Positions 8,527-16,224 of a stretch of DNA of 64,000 nt are shown piece by piece. The stretch's first letter is position 1, and every line of letters starts with the position of its first letter. Source of the stretch: Nocardia amamiensis (GTDB lineage: Bacteria; Actinomycetota; Actinomycetes; Mycobacteriales; Mycobacteriaceae); contig NZ_JADLQX010000005.1 in the NCBI RefSeq assembly GCF_015477605.1, forward strand, positions 124,001 to 188,000, read 5' to 3'. The notes beneath the pieces were generated by a model. The model did not search any database. It was not told the DNA's origin and worked only from the letters and a program-made list of their open reading frames with translations. The translations under genes were made by a program, and so were the position numbers.

Positions 8527-10251
8527 ATGGCGTCAACGACGGCCGACCGGGCCACACGGGCTTCGGCTCCGCCGCTGCACTCACGACAGTTCTGGTTGTT
8601 CCGGACTCTCCCGCTTCGCCTGGTACTGCCGGTATTGCTGCTGGCCATCACGGTCGCGCTGGTCGCGGTGGCGTTCGACGCGCCGACCTACGCCGCGGTC
8701 GCGGGCGGCGCGCTGATCGTGCTGATCGGGCTGGTACGGCGGCGCGGAAATTGCCTGGCGGCGTTTCTCGCCGAAGAATTCACTTTCCGGTGGCACGCGT
8801 TTCGCCACCGTTCCACCGCGGTCAACCATGCGCCGTTCGACGTTCCACTGCCCGACGGCGGCAGCTACGGCATGCGCTGGGACGGCACCCGGCTGATCAC
8901 CATGCTGCGGATCGATGCGCAGCCGCGCGGCGTCACCTTGCTCAGCCCGAGCGGCCTGAACACCGGCGAGATGGTTCCGCTCCCCGAAATCGCTCGTTGC
9001 CTGCACCAATTCGACATCGGGCTGGCCTCGATCGACGTGATCAGCACCGGCTCGCGCACCTCCGACGCGGGCCAGGTGGCCCGGCTCTACGAGCAGATCC
9101 TCGGGCCGCTGCCCGCGGTCGCTCACCGCACGGTGTGGTTGGTGCTGCGCTTGGATCCGCTGGCCAACGCGCCCGCGGTGGACCGGCGCGGCGGCGGCTC
9201 CACCGGAACGCTGCGGTCGGCGATCGTCGCCACGCGCCGCGTGGCCAACCGCCTGGCCGCGCGCGACCTCACCGTGTCGGTGTTGTCGGCCGCCGAAATC
9301 ACCTCGGCCGTGCACGAACTGACCCGCGGCGCCGCACTCGATCGGCTCACCGAAACCCAGCACGGCGTAGAACACGACGGCATCCACTCGGCCCTCTACC
9401 GGATGGCGCCGGAGGCCCTCGGTCCGCGCGGCCTCGCCGAGGTCTGGGCGACACCGAGCCTGGCGACCACCGTGACTTTGCGCCTGCGGCAGGCGGCCGG
9501 GGCGACCACGCGGCCGCACGACGCCGGGCCCGCCACCATCGCGGTGACCGCCACCGTTCGGTTCGATTCGCGTGCCCGGCCGCTCGAAGTCGACATTCCC
9601 GGCCTGCTGCCCATGTCCGGCAAGCACCGTCGCGCGCTGCTGCAATATCTGCCGGTCGACACCCAGGGGCCGCAGCTGCCGATCGACAGCTACTTGGGCA
9701 CGCCGGAATCCCTGGCCGACCTGTTCACCCCGATCACCGGCTGTGGCCAGGTGATCGGCGCCGATTCCTCCGGCCAAGGTGTGGCACTGCCGCTGGTCGG
9801 GCAGTACGTGCGCCGGGTCGAGATCATCGGCGCATTGCTCATCGCCAAGCAGGTGATCCTGCGGGCAATCGCGTTGGGCGCCACCGTGGTGGTGCACACC
9901 AACCGGCACGACGCATGGCGCTCGATGGTGGCATATGTCGACGCGCCGCACTCGCTGTCGCTGGCGTCGTGGTCGGCAGGCTCGCAGCAGGCGAGCTCGC
10001 ACCGGTCGGCCACGGTGTTCGTCTACGACGGCATTCCGCCGTCCACACACCATTCCGACGCGACGGTCATCGTGCTGCGTTCGGACGCGACCGGCGCCGA
10101 ATCCTTCGACGCCGACGTCACGTTGATCGAGGACGCCGAAACGGCGAACCTGGTGACCGTACGCACCGCGACCGGAACCACTACCGTCCACATGGTCGCC
10201 ACCCCGGCAGAGATGAACTACCTCGGCACGCCGATCGCGTTGTCGTACTGA
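8527..10251 (+). CDS. eccE: EccE, peripheral membrane subunit of the ESX complex
   Basis: EccE lines the outside of the ESX membrane complex. Two N-terminal hydrophobic helices (LPLRLVLPVLLLAITVALVA and AAVAGGALIVLIGLV) are followed by a basic segment (RRRGN), then the soluble glycosyltransferase-like domain of the family, with motifs such as GMRWDG and the C-terminal YLGTPIALS. The length of 574 aa is normal. ATG 8527 is used because the two upstream ATGs (8516, 8519) are out of frame. It is transcribed alone and runs into a strong hairpin before the convergent WXG100 pair. Confidence 0.93.
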   Translation: MASTTADRATRASAPPLHSRQFWLFRTLPLRLVLPVLLLAITVALVAVAFDAPTYAAVAGGALIVLIGLVRRRGNCLAAFLAEEFTFRWHAFRHRSTAVNHAPFDVPLPDGGSYGMRWDGTRLITMLRIDAQPRGVTLLSPSGLNTGEMVPLPEIARCLHQFDIGLASIDVISTGSRTSDAGQVARLYEQILGPLPAVAHRTVWLVLRLDPLANAPAVDRRGGGSTGTLRSAIVATRRVANRLAARDLTVSVLSAAEITSAVHELTRGAALDRLTETQHGVEHDGIHSALYRMAPEALGPRGLAEVWATPSLATTVTLRLRQAAGATTRPHDAGPATIAVTATVRFDSRARPLEVDIPGLLPMSGKHRRALLQYLPVDTQGPQLPIDSYLGTPESLADLFTPITGCGQVIGADSSGQGVALPLVGQYVRRVEIIGALLIAKQVILRAIALGATVVVHTNRHDAWRSMVAYVDAPHSLSLASWSAGSQQASSHRSATVFVYDGIPPSTHHSDATVIVLRSDATGAESFDADVTLIEDAETANLVTVRTATGTTTVHMVATPAEMNYLGTPIALSY

Positions 10252-10281
10252 CGGATCAACCCCGCGTGCGCGGGGAGCCGT

Positions 10282-10320
10282 CGAACGGCCCGTTCGCCCT
10301 TACCGAGAACGGGCCGTTCG
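10282..10320. terminator. Bidirectional hairpin terminator between eccE and the WXG100 pair
   Basis: A perfect 14-bp inverted repeat, CGAACGGCCCGTTC (10282-10295) and GAACGGGCCGTTCG (10307-10320), with an 11-nt loop. It sits 30 bp after the eccE stop and 16 bp before the stop of the convergent esx gene. There is no U-tract, which is usual for actinobacterial terminators. Position and symmetry suggest it serves both operons. Confidence 0.75.
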
Positions 10321-10335
10321 TGGTCAGCGGTGCCC

Positions 10336-10623
10336 TCAGCCTGCGAAGCTGTTGTACACCTTCATGTCGGCGTGCTGCGCGTTGCCGAGCGCGCGGTCGA
10401 CCGCGTCGCGCAGCCGCTCCAGAATGTCGGCGGTGTCGCTGAACTCGTTGGTCCACGCGGTGTGGGCGGTGCGGAAACCCTCGGCAGACTGGTTGTCCTC
10501 CCACGCCACGTTGATCAGCTTCGCCGCCGCCTCCTCCAGATTGGAGATCTGGGTCTGCAGGTTGCGGTAGTGTCCGTCCAGCTGATCCATCAGCGGCACC
10601 AGGTACTTGGGGTCGTAGAGCAT
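10336..10623 (-). CDS. WXG100-family ESX substrate (EsxA/EsxB-like, 95 aa)
   Basis: A small helical-hairpin substrate, probably secreted as a dimer with the product of the gene just upstream. The turn has WED (VAWEDNQSAEGF) instead of the canonical W-x-G, flanked by helices of about 38 and 45 residues. No YxxxD/E export motif is present: the only C-terminal tyrosine is followed by NSFA. The ribosome site AAGGA is 7 nt before the ATG. The 37-bp gap to the upstream partner indicates cotranscription. Confidence 0.9.
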   Translation of the reverse strand: MLYDPKYLVPLMDQLDGHYRNLQTQISNLEEAAAKLINVAWEDNQSAEGFRTAHTAWTNEFSDTADILERLRDAVDRALGNAQHADMKVYNSFAG

Positions 10624-10660
10624 GTCGGATCCTTTCGTAGGAGATGGGTCGGCGCCGCGC

Positions 10661-10957
10661 TCAGACCAGGTTGGTGAACGAGTCGACGTTCTCGGCGTCG
10701 ACGTTGTTCTTCGTCTGGCTGCCCTCGAAGATCTTCGAGGTCATGTCGTCCAGCTTGCTGTTGAGGCGGGCGCCTTCGTCCTGCCATGCCTGAGCGGCCC
10801 GGCCGCACGCATCGTTGGCATCGCCCTGCCAGCCCGGCTTGGCGGCCTCGATGTCGCTGCCGATATTGCCGATCGTCGTCTTGATCTGACCGACGGCCGT
10901 CATGAAATCGTTCACGACCTGGGCTGCCGCGGCATCGTCGAGACTTACCTTGGACAT
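10661..10957 (-). CDS. WXG100-family ESX substrate (EsxB/EsxA-like, 98 aa)
   Basis: First gene of the WXG100 pair. The turn motif is canonical (KPGWQGDA, Trp43-Gly45) between two amphipathic helices. The protein contains no tyrosine, so it cannot carry the usual YxxxD/E C-terminal signal, and its partner lacks one as well. GGAAGG is 7 nt before the ATG. Which of the two corresponds to ESAT-6 and which to CFP-10 cannot be decided here. Confidence 0.92.
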   Translation of the reverse strand: MSKVSLDDAAAAQVVNDFMTAVGQIKTTIGNIGSDIEAAKPGWQGDANDACGRAAQAWQDEGARLNSKLDDMTSKIFEGSQTKNNVDAENVDSFTNLV

Positions 10958-11043
10958 TTTCTGACCTTCCTTCGTCTGTCGTTACTCATGTTGGCGATTC
11001 ACGTTTCCCGGGTTTTCGCACGCAGCTCTCGACGACGCGCGAG

Positions 11044-11835
11044 CTAGGGCATCCACCTTCCTCCGGGCAGGGATTCGATCAGTGCCGAAATCGCCTGCGC
11101 GATCCGGTGATCGGAACCCGGGGTGAAGGTGGACCAGACCCGGAGGTCCGCGGCGGCGCCGGGGCTGGCCGCGATACGACCCCGCGCGGTGTCGTACACG
11201 GCTACCGCCCCGGACGATCGGAGTGTCGCCCCGTCCTCGTGGGCGTAGGCGACGATTTCGGCGTGCGCGTGGCAGCTGGACATGGCGAGACCGAATTCGA
11301 TCGCGTCGCGCTGGTCGAGCACGCCGAGCGCGTACACCGCCTGGGTGAAATCACTCGATGCGGTCGCGCCGTCGAGACGTTCGCGCAATTCCTCCGACGG
11401 GGCGCTGAAGCCGGCGATCTCGGCGGGCGGGCAAGCGCCCAGCGCGGCGAGCACCGGACGCGCGAGCGCTGCACCGTCGTCGTCGGCCCAGGCCGTGTGC
11501 ACGTCGAAGGCGTCACCGGTACGGATGGCGGCCGCGTGCTCACTCCCCCGGCGAGCCAAACACACGCGCACGGGTCCGGTTTCGGTGTAGATGCGGGCGA
11601 CCAGCTCACGATCGGGCTGGGCCAACGTGTGCAGCGCCGCGGCGAGTTCGGCGTCGAGTTCGTCGTAGCCGTCGACGAGCCCCGACGCGCGCAAGCCCGT
11701 GAGGGCCTCCCGCTGCGCTTCCTGCCACGCCTCGGCCGAATCCTGCCGCGGGCCCACACCCAGCACCAGCGGCAACGTCTGCACACCGATCAGGCCGGAC
11801 GCCGCGAGCAGTCCGTCGTTGGTCATCGTCGGCAC
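11044..11835 (-). CDS. espG: EspG-family ESX chaperone
   Basis: EspG proteins bind PE/PPE heterodimers in the cytosol and hand them to the ESX machine. The C-terminus shows the family signature VYDTARGRIAASPGAAADLRV..., TPGSDHRIAQAI and ESLPGGRW; the N-terminal half has the mixed beta-sheet pattern of the fold (VARIYTETGPVRVCLARRGSEHAAAIRTGD). GGAGGAGG (11848-11841) lies 5 nt before GTG 11835, which I use as start (263 aa). ATG 11826 (260 aa) is the alternative and overlaps the upstream small reading frame as ATGA. The neighbouring PE/PPE-like genes upstream are its likely clients. Confidence 0.87.
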   Translation of the reverse strand: MPTMTNDGLLAASGLIGVQTLPLVLGVGPRQDSAEAWQEAQREALTGLRASGLVDGYDELDAELAAALHTLAQPDRELVARIYTETGPVRVCLARRGSEHAAAIRTGDAFDVHTAWADDDGAALARPVLAALGACPPAEIAGFSAPSEELRERLDGATASSDFTQAVYALGVLDQRDAIEFGLAMSSCHAHAEIVAYAHEDGATLRSSGAVAVYDTARGRIAASPGAAADLRVWSTFTPGSDHRIAQAISALIESLPGGRWMP

Positions 11836-12017
11836 GCCGGCCTCCTCCCCCGAGGCGCGGACGCAACGCGTCCCCGACGCACCGCCGCACCGCGTCCCCT
11901 GGTGCTGTGCGCGATAACTCCCTCGCCGCAGTTGGTCCCGACACCACCTCGCCGACGCACAGCCGCGCCGCACCCGCTGACACCGTGCTCGATAACGCCC
12001 TGGCCGCACTCCGTCAC
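11823..12017 (-). CDS. Small repeat-derived reading frame 2 between PPE and espG (64 aa)
   Basis: GTG 12017 is preceded by a strong ribosome site (GGGAGG, 7-8 nt upstream) and overlaps the stop of the previous small frame as GTGA; its own stop overlaps ATG 11826 of espG as ATGA. The predicted product is Arg/Gly-rich (TECGQGVIEHGVSGCGAAVRRRGG...) and built from the same 26-residue unit as the neighbouring frame. No function is recognised. It may be a real micro-protein, or a translated spacer that couples espG translation to the PPE gene. Confidence 0.45.
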   Translation of the reverse strand: MTECGQGVIEHGVSGCGAAVRRRGGVGTNCGEGVIAHSTRGRGAAVRRGRVASAPRGRRPACRR

Positions 12018-12250
12018 GACGCCACCTCCCGACGCACAGCCGCGTCACGCCCGTTGGCGCCGCGCTGGATAGCTACCCAGCCGCGCCCGGTCACGACACC
12101 ACCGCGCTGACGCACGGCCGCGCCGCCCCTGTTGACGCTGTGCTCGACGACTACCTCACCGCGCTCGATCACGACACCACCGCGCTGACGCACAGCCGCG
12201 CCACGCCCCCTGACGCCGTGCTCGATAACTCCCTTGCCGCGCTCGGTCAC
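11870..12250. repeat. 78-bp imperfect tandem repeat, about five units
   Basis: Corresponding points (GATAAC, GATAGC or GACGAC after a CTC/CTG) occur at 11913, 11991, 12068, 12146 and 12224, a period of 77-78 bp. Each unit also contains a variant of CACGAC-CACC and ACGCACAGCCGCG. The last unit abuts, and probably includes, the 3' end of the PPE gene: the ends TEVAP of PPE and REVAS of small frame 1 are equivalent. The array fills the gap between PPE and espG. Confidence 0.8.
12014..12250 (-). CDS. Small repeat-derived reading frame 1 downstream of PPE (78 aa)
   Basis: GTG 12250 overlaps the PPE stop (GTGA) with GAGG 7 nt upstream, and its stop overlaps the next small frame (GTGA, 12014-12017). 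The translation is three imperfect 26-residue repeats: TERGKGVIEHGVRGRGAAVR..., IERGEVVVEHSVNRGGAAVR... and TGRGWVAIQRGANGRDAAVR. The period is exactly 78 bp, so the frame is kept through the units. The product is Gly/Arg-rich without recognised function. The precise start/stop overlaps are the only argument that it is translated. Confidence 0.45.
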   Translation of the reverse strand: MTERGKGVIEHGVRGRGAAVRQRGGVVIERGEVVVEHSVNRGGAAVRQRGGVVTGRGWVAIQRGANGRDAAVRREVAS

Positions 12251-13224
12251 GGTGCCACCTCGGTCTGTGCCGACTCCGGTCGCGCGGCTTGCTCGGGTGC
12301 TGCGCCGAGTACCGGCGGCGCTGCTTCGACGCCCGCCTCGAGCTGCAGGCCCTCGCCGGGACGCGGCGCGGACGACGCTCCGGCGCGGACGGCGCGTTCG
12401 GTGTCGCCCGCGGCCATGCCGGGAGCCATCGCGCCGGGCGCCATCCGGCTCGACGCGTTGTCGGCGACGACCGGAGCCGGCTCCACCGGAACGATTTCCG
12501 GCGCGGCCACCGATTGCGACACCGTCTGCGCGTGGTACGCGGTCTTCGCGCGCGGCATCGACAGCGCGCCCAGGTTCGGCATGCCACCGATGCGCGGGAC
12601 GCTCGCGGCGGCCGCCGCCGCCGTGGTCTGGTTCGCGCCTGCCTCGGCTTCCAGCGCCGCGCCACTCGCGATCACCGGCGGGTGCTGCTGTTGCCACGGC
12701 ATGGCCAGCGGCGCGGTGGCCGCCTCGTAGCTCTGCATCACCCGCGCGGCGTTCGCCTTCGCCAGGTCCTGTTCGGAATCGACCTGTGCAGCGGCCCCGA
12801 CCAAGGGCGCGCCCAGGGCGGCACCGGCCTGCTCGATCCCGCGCTTCGCCGCTTCGAGCGCGGCGATTTCGGCGACGTGCGGCATGGCAAGGCGCGCCAC
12901 CTCGTGGGCGACCGCCTGTGCGCCCGCCTTCGCGGCGTTCTGGCCGGCCGCCGCGGCCGCGTCGACCAGCCAGTCACGCAGCTTGGTGATGCGTTCGAGC
13001 ACGGCCTCGCTCTCGCCGGATCGCCACGACTCGCGGATCTTCGCCACGATCTGGTCGTATTCCACGACGGCGGCGCCGAAACTCGCGGCGAGCTTCGCCC
13101 ATGCCGTGCTCGCGTCGGCCATCGGCGCTGCGCCGGGTCCCGTGGTCAGATCCCGCGCCAATTGTTCGGTTGGCCTGGCCTGCCAGACCACACCGGTGAA
13201 TCCGATTACCGGTGGTTCGACCAT
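12247..13224 (-). CDS. PPE-like ESX substrate (325 aa)
   Basis: Helical PPE-domain protein expected to pair with the PE-like product 12 bp upstream and to bind EspG. The N-terminus reads MVEPPVIGFTGVVWQARPTEQLARDL. The helical core carries the W-x-S/G turn (RESWRSGES) and ends near residue 195; residues after about 200 form an Ala/Pro/Met-rich low-complexity tail. GGAG is 6 nt before ATG 13224. The diagnostic PPE tripeptide is not at the exact canonical place, so this is a Nocardia-style, divergent PPE protein. The last residues are shared with the downstream tandem repeat. Confidence 0.82.
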   Translation of the reverse strand: MVEPPVIGFTGVVWQARPTEQLARDLTTGPGAAPMADASTAWAKLAASFGAAVVEYDQIVAKIRESWRSGESEAVLERITKLRDWLVDAAAAAGQNAAKAGAQAVAHEVARLAMPHVAEIAALEAAKRGIEQAGAALGAPLVGAAAQVDSEQDLAKANAARVMQSYEAATAPLAMPWQQQHPPVIASGAALEAEAGANQTTAAAAAASVPRIGGMPNLGALSMPRAKTAYHAQTVSQSVAAPEIVPVEPAPVVADNASSRMAPGAMAPGMAAGDTERAVRAGASSAPRPGEGLQLEAGVEAAPPVLGAAPEQAARPESAQTEVAP

Positions 13225-13236
13225 GCGCGCTCCGTG

Positions 13237-13530
13237 TCAGTTCGCTCCGAAGCCGGCGGCATTGTCGTCGTCCATCCGCACCAGCAGATCGGTGTGGGAA
13301 CGCAACGCGGCGGCCAGTTTTCGGATCTCCAGCACTCCGGCGGACGCGGCCCCGTCATAGGAGGACGCGACACCGCGCAACGTATCCGCCGCGCGACCGG
13401 ACACTTCGTCAGAGCCCGCGGGCTCGACCGCCAGCGCGGGCATGCTCTGCCGCAGATCGGCTTCCAGACGCGCGGCGAGAGCGTCCAGGTCCGCGGCGGA
13501 CTTGCGGGCCTCGATGGGATCGAATTCCAT
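13237..13530 (-). CDS. PE-like ESX substrate (97 aa)
   Basis: Two-helix protein of the PE size class. The loop between helices contains AGSDEVSGRAADTL, closely matching the DEVS signature of PE domains, and the second helix ends DDDNAAGFG. AGGAGG lies before ATG 13530. It precedes the PPE-like gene by 12 bp, the classical PE-PPE order. No canonical YxxxD/E is found after the second helix (only SYDGAAS), so export may depend on the partner or an unusual signal. Confidence 0.78.
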   Translation of the reverse strand: MEFDPIEARKSAADLDALAARLEADLRQSMPALAVEPAGSDEVSGRAADTLRGVASSYDGAASAGVLEIRKLAAALRSHTDLLVRMDDDNAAGFGAN

Positions 13531-13542
13531 GACGTCCTCCTG

Positions 13543-14823
13543 TCAGAGGGTGAGCGACTTGTCCGGTGGCTCGGAGTCCAGTGGTTCGGAGACCCGTTCG
13601 GCCGCGCCGACCACCGGCAGCGAGGCACCCTCGATTTCCCCGACGACTTCGTTGCCGTGCTGCTCGGTGACCAGCAATCCACGCAAGCCGTCGGTGCTCT
13701 GCTCGCCGGAGCGCGCCATGCCGGCGGCGCCGGCCGCGCCTGCCATCGGCACCATTCCCGGACCGGAAGTCATGCCACGTGCCGCGGAGGCGGACGTGGT
13801 GGAAGCGGCTTCGGCGGCAGGCATACTCGCGCCCGCGGCGCCGAGCGCTCCGGCGCCGCGCGCACCCGCCCACGGGGTCAACTGCCGCGCAGGAGTTCCC
13901 GCCGCGCCGCCGACACCGGCCCCGAGGGGGCCCGCACCGGCACCTTCCGCGCCGTCCGGGTGCTCGCCTTCCTTCAGCCGCTCCCGGTCCTTTTCGGGGT
14001 CCGAGATCGACTTCGGCACGTTCAACGCGGTCTGCGCGGCTTGCAGCGCCTGCGCGCCGGTGGTCGCCATCTGGGTCAACGGGCCGAGCAGCTGCATGAG
14101 CTGCGACACCGTCTGCATCGGGTCGACGTTCTTCGGCGCGTTCGTGACCGGCACCTTCTGTCCGGTCGTCGTCATCTGCGCGCTGTGCACCGTGAGTTCA
14201 CCGCGGGTCTTGGCGACCACGGCGGTTGCCTCGGCGAGCGTTTCGGTGGTCAGCGCGACCACGAACAGCTGGCCGCCGGGCGTGCCGAGGAACGGCGCGG
14301 AAGCGGCGAGCGAGGTCATGAACTTCGCGATGATCGCCGCCATCAGGCTCGCGCCCTGGAACACCGAACCCGAGGCCGCCGTGACACCGGCGGAGGTCGC
14401 CGCGCTCTGGCTCGCGACCGCGGCGCCGTCGGAGGCCGCCTGCCCGGCCTTCTGAGCCGCCGAGGAGGCGCCCATGCCTTGCCAGAGCTGCATCACCAGC
14501 TGCAACGCCGAGGTGCCGAGCGTCATCGCGGTCTGCACCACGGTGGAGACCTGGGACAACACCTGCGCCGGGTCGAGCTGTGGTGCGGCGGGCAGCTGCC
14601 CGGTCCCGAAACTGCTCGCCAAATCCGTGAGCGGCTTGGCCAACAGGGACAGGTCGATCACCGGTAGCGGCGGGAACTCCGGCAGCGGCGGCAGACCCGA
14701 GATCTCCGGCAGCGGCGGCAAACCCATGTCTTTCAGGACATCGTTGACCGGCCGGTCGAGCATCGGCCCCACCGCACTCTGCCGGAGCAGATCCACGACG
14801 GACTGGTCGAGCGGCGCACTCAT
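13543..14823 (-). CDS. EspA/EspE-like ESX substrate with long low-complexity tail (426 aa)
   Basis: The N-terminal 75 residues are Leu/Pro-rich (LPPLPEISGLPPLPEFPPLP). Residues about 80-270 are helical, with a WXG-type turn (LMQLWQGMGASSAAQK) and the segment VALTTETLAEATAVVAKTRG; residues 285-426 are Gly/Ala/Pro-rich and disordered-looking. It overlaps the EspC-like gene by 4 bp (ATGA). Mycobacterial ESX-1 substrates EspA (392 aa) and EspE (402 aa) are likewise encoded beside about 103-aa EspC/EspF partners, so I infer an EspA/EspE-type partner substrate. Sequence identity to them is not evident by eye. Confidence 0.6.
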   Translation of the reverse strand: MSAPLDQSVVDLLRQSAVGPMLDRPVNDVLKDMGLPPLPEISGLPPLPEFPPLPVIDLSLLAKPLTDLASSFGTGQLPAAPQLDPAQVLSQVSTVVQTAMTLGTSALQLVMQLWQGMGASSAAQKAGQAASDGAAVASQSAATSAGVTAASGSVFQGASLMAAIIAKFMTSLAASAPFLGTPGGQLFVVALTTETLAEATAVVAKTRGELTVHSAQMTTTGQKVPVTNAPKNVDPMQTVSQLMQLLGPLTQMATTGAQALQAAQTALNVPKSISDPEKDRERLKEGEHPDGAEGAGAGPLGAGVGGAAGTPARQLTPWAGARGAGALGAAGASMPAAEAASTTSASAARGMTSGPGMVPMAGAAGAAGMARSGEQSTDGLRGLLVTEQHGNEVVGEIEGASLPVVGAAERVSEPLDSEPPDKSLTL

Positions 14824-15137
14824 ATCGATGTGCTGATCGACCCGAAGTCGCCGGCCGAAGCGTCGTCGGTGAGGTCGTAGGTCGCGGCGCTCTCGTGTGC
14901 GGCGACGGCGGTCATACCGTGCACATGCGCCAGCTCGGCGACCGAGGTGAGGTTGTTGGCCTGCGCGACGGCGAATGCGGCCAGGAAATCCTGCCCGATC
15001 AGGCCGAAAACCGGAATTGCCGCGGCGATGGTCGCCGCCTGGTTCGCCGCCCCCGCGACCGCTACATCGACGGCCATGGCCGCCGAAGCGTCTCCGTACC
15101 CGCGGATGGCGTCAGAAGCTACAACGATCTCGTTCAT
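14820..15137 (-). CDS. EspC/EspF-like ESX substrate with YxxxD signal (105 aa)
   Basis: A WXG100-like helical hairpin of the EspC family (IPVFGLIGQDFLAAFAVAQA as the turn and second helix) with the secretion motif YDLTD at Tyr87-Asp91 just after the second helix. ATG 15137 is chosen because GGAGG is 6 nt upstream. Its stop overlaps the EspA/EspE-like start (ATGA), implying coupled 1:1 synthesis of a co-secreted pair. This is one of three proteins in the window with a clear YxxxD/E motif. Confidence 0.75.
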   Translation of the reverse strand: MNEIVVASDAIRGYGDASAAMAVDVAVAGAANQAATIAAAIPVFGLIGQDFLAAFAVAQANNLTSVAELAHVHGMTAVAAHESAATYDLTDDASAGDFGSISTSI

Positions 15138-15266
15138 CGGGAACCTCCGCTGCCGGAACACGATTGGTCCGTTCTTTTCAAATGTACCGGATCATCCCAC
15201 CAGTTGATCCGGGAATATTTCGTAAACACCGGTAGACACTTCCATGACATTTCAGACACCGAATTC

Positions 15267-15590
15267 CTACGCATACTCGGCGACTTCTTCGTTGAAGCTG
15301 GTCACCAGTGCGCCACGTTCGGCGAACGCACGTCGCGCCGCGGAAGCCGCCGTGCTCACCAGGATTCGCTCGAACTCGGCGGGCGACAGTTTCGTGATCG
15401 CGCCGGACAGTTCGAGATCCACGAGCGCGCCGTTGCCGTCCACCACGGCGGTGACGGCGCCGTCGGGCGAGGTCTCGCGCACGCGGACCGCGGCCATCTG
15501 GTCGGCCAGATCGCGCATTCGATTGAGCTGACGGTGAACTCGCGCTTCGAGGGCGTCCATTGCCTCGTTCATACGAACCGCCTCACTCAT
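15267..15590 (-). CDS. YbaB/EbfC-family protein (107 aa)
   Basis: Small alpha/beta protein with a long N-terminal helix (EAMDALEARVHRQLNRMRDLADQMAAV), a beta-sheet segment with the family pattern (VTAVVDGNGALVDLELSGAI) and a C-terminal helix. In YbaB/EbfC this fold dimerises and binds DNA, but actinobacterial versions recur next to type VII substrate genes and may instead be adaptors. The start at ATG 15590 overlaps the stop of the upstream gene (ATGA). A second, longer member of the same family precedes giant 1. Confidence 0.78.
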   Translation of the reverse strand: MSEAVRMNEAMDALEARVHRQLNRMRDLADQMAAVRVRETSPDGAVTAVVDGNGALVDLELSGAITKLSPAEFERILVSTAASAARRAFAERGALVTSFNEEVAEYA

Positions 15591-15901
15591 ACCGACCTGA
15601 GCCAGCTCTGCGGCTCGACCTCGTACTCCGCCTCCTCCGCCAGCTCTTGCCGCGCAACGTCTTCCGGCTTGGGCAAGCCGGTCAACGCCAAGACGTCGCT
15701 GGTGAGCCCAGCCGCCTCCAATTCCGCCCTGCGAGCAAGCCCGGCGCGATTCGCCGATTGTTTGCATAATCTGAGAATCTCCCCCGCCAACTCCCCCGGC
15801 TCGCGTCGTAATTCGCCAGGTTCGACCGTGATACATACCGGCAGTCCCTGTTCGGTGGTCTCAACCGAGATCGAGCCACTCTTGGACGCTGCTTTCCACA
15901 T
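15587..15901 (-). CDS. Small uncharacterised protein coupled to YbaB-like gene (104 aa)
   Basis: Reads MWKAASKSGSISVETTEQ, then PGELAGEILRLCKQSANRAG, and ends EVEPQSWLRSV. It has an N-terminal beta-hairpin-like part and a helical C-terminus rich in Glu. GAGGG shortly before ATG 15901 favours this start; ATG 15913 (MRDAMWKA) is in frame. The 4-bp overlap with the YbaB-like gene suggests that the two proteins work together. No known family is recognised. Confidence 0.6.
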   Translation of the reverse strand: MWKAASKSGSISVETTEQGLPVCITVEPGELRREPGELAGEILRLCKQSANRAGLARRAELEAAGLTSDVLALTGLPKPEDVARQELAEEAEYEVEPQSWLRSV

Positions 15902-15918
15902 GGCATCCCTCATCCGCT

Positions 15919-15942
15919 CGTCGTACCTGAAAGTGTACGACG
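15919..15942. promoter_or_regulatory. 8-bp-arm inverted repeat upstream of the YbaB-like operon
   Basis: CGTCGTAC (15919-15926) and GTACGACG (15935-15942) are perfect complements around an 8-nt loop, 18-41 bp upstream of the 15901 start. On the minus strand the centre contains TACACT, which resembles a -10 element. An operator overlapping the promoter, or a leader hairpin, are both possible. Confidence 0.4.
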
Positions 15943-16224
15943 GGCTACCGACAAGTAGCACCCATCTTCCTCTGAGCCCCAGCACCTTGTTGATCTTTGA
16001 TGATGCGGACGATCTCGAACGCGCAGTGAAGACGACCGAAACGGGAAGATCATCTTTTTCGAATTCTCCCCGCGTGGACCGCCCACTACAGGTCGGTGAA
16101 TCGCCAAGATGTGATCATTGGTCCACAATCGGTTTCGACACCAATTGCATGGTCACCGATCGATTTGTCGATGTGTTGGTCGAATCCCATGGGCCTCCGA
16201 AAGTGGAAGCCCGGCCGACTCGGC
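15943..16224. other. Intergenic region without recognised gene
   Basis: About 280 bp with lower GC content than the surroundings, between the small operon and the EspG-like gene that ends at 16225. It should hold the promoter for the 15901 gene and the 3' end of the EspG-like transcript. Apart from the inverted repeat just to its left, I see no convincing signal or coding potential. Confidence 0.5.

Noticed and set aside
8432..8584. Extended N-terminus for EccB starting at 8584.
   Set aside because: It would overlap divergent eccE, lacks a family match, and a strong GGAGGA precedes GTG 8431, which gives the usual EccB start.
11870..12250. 78-bp repeats as a CRISPR array.
   Set aside because: Units are contiguous and diverged along their whole length, with no constant repeat/variable spacer pattern and no cas genes.
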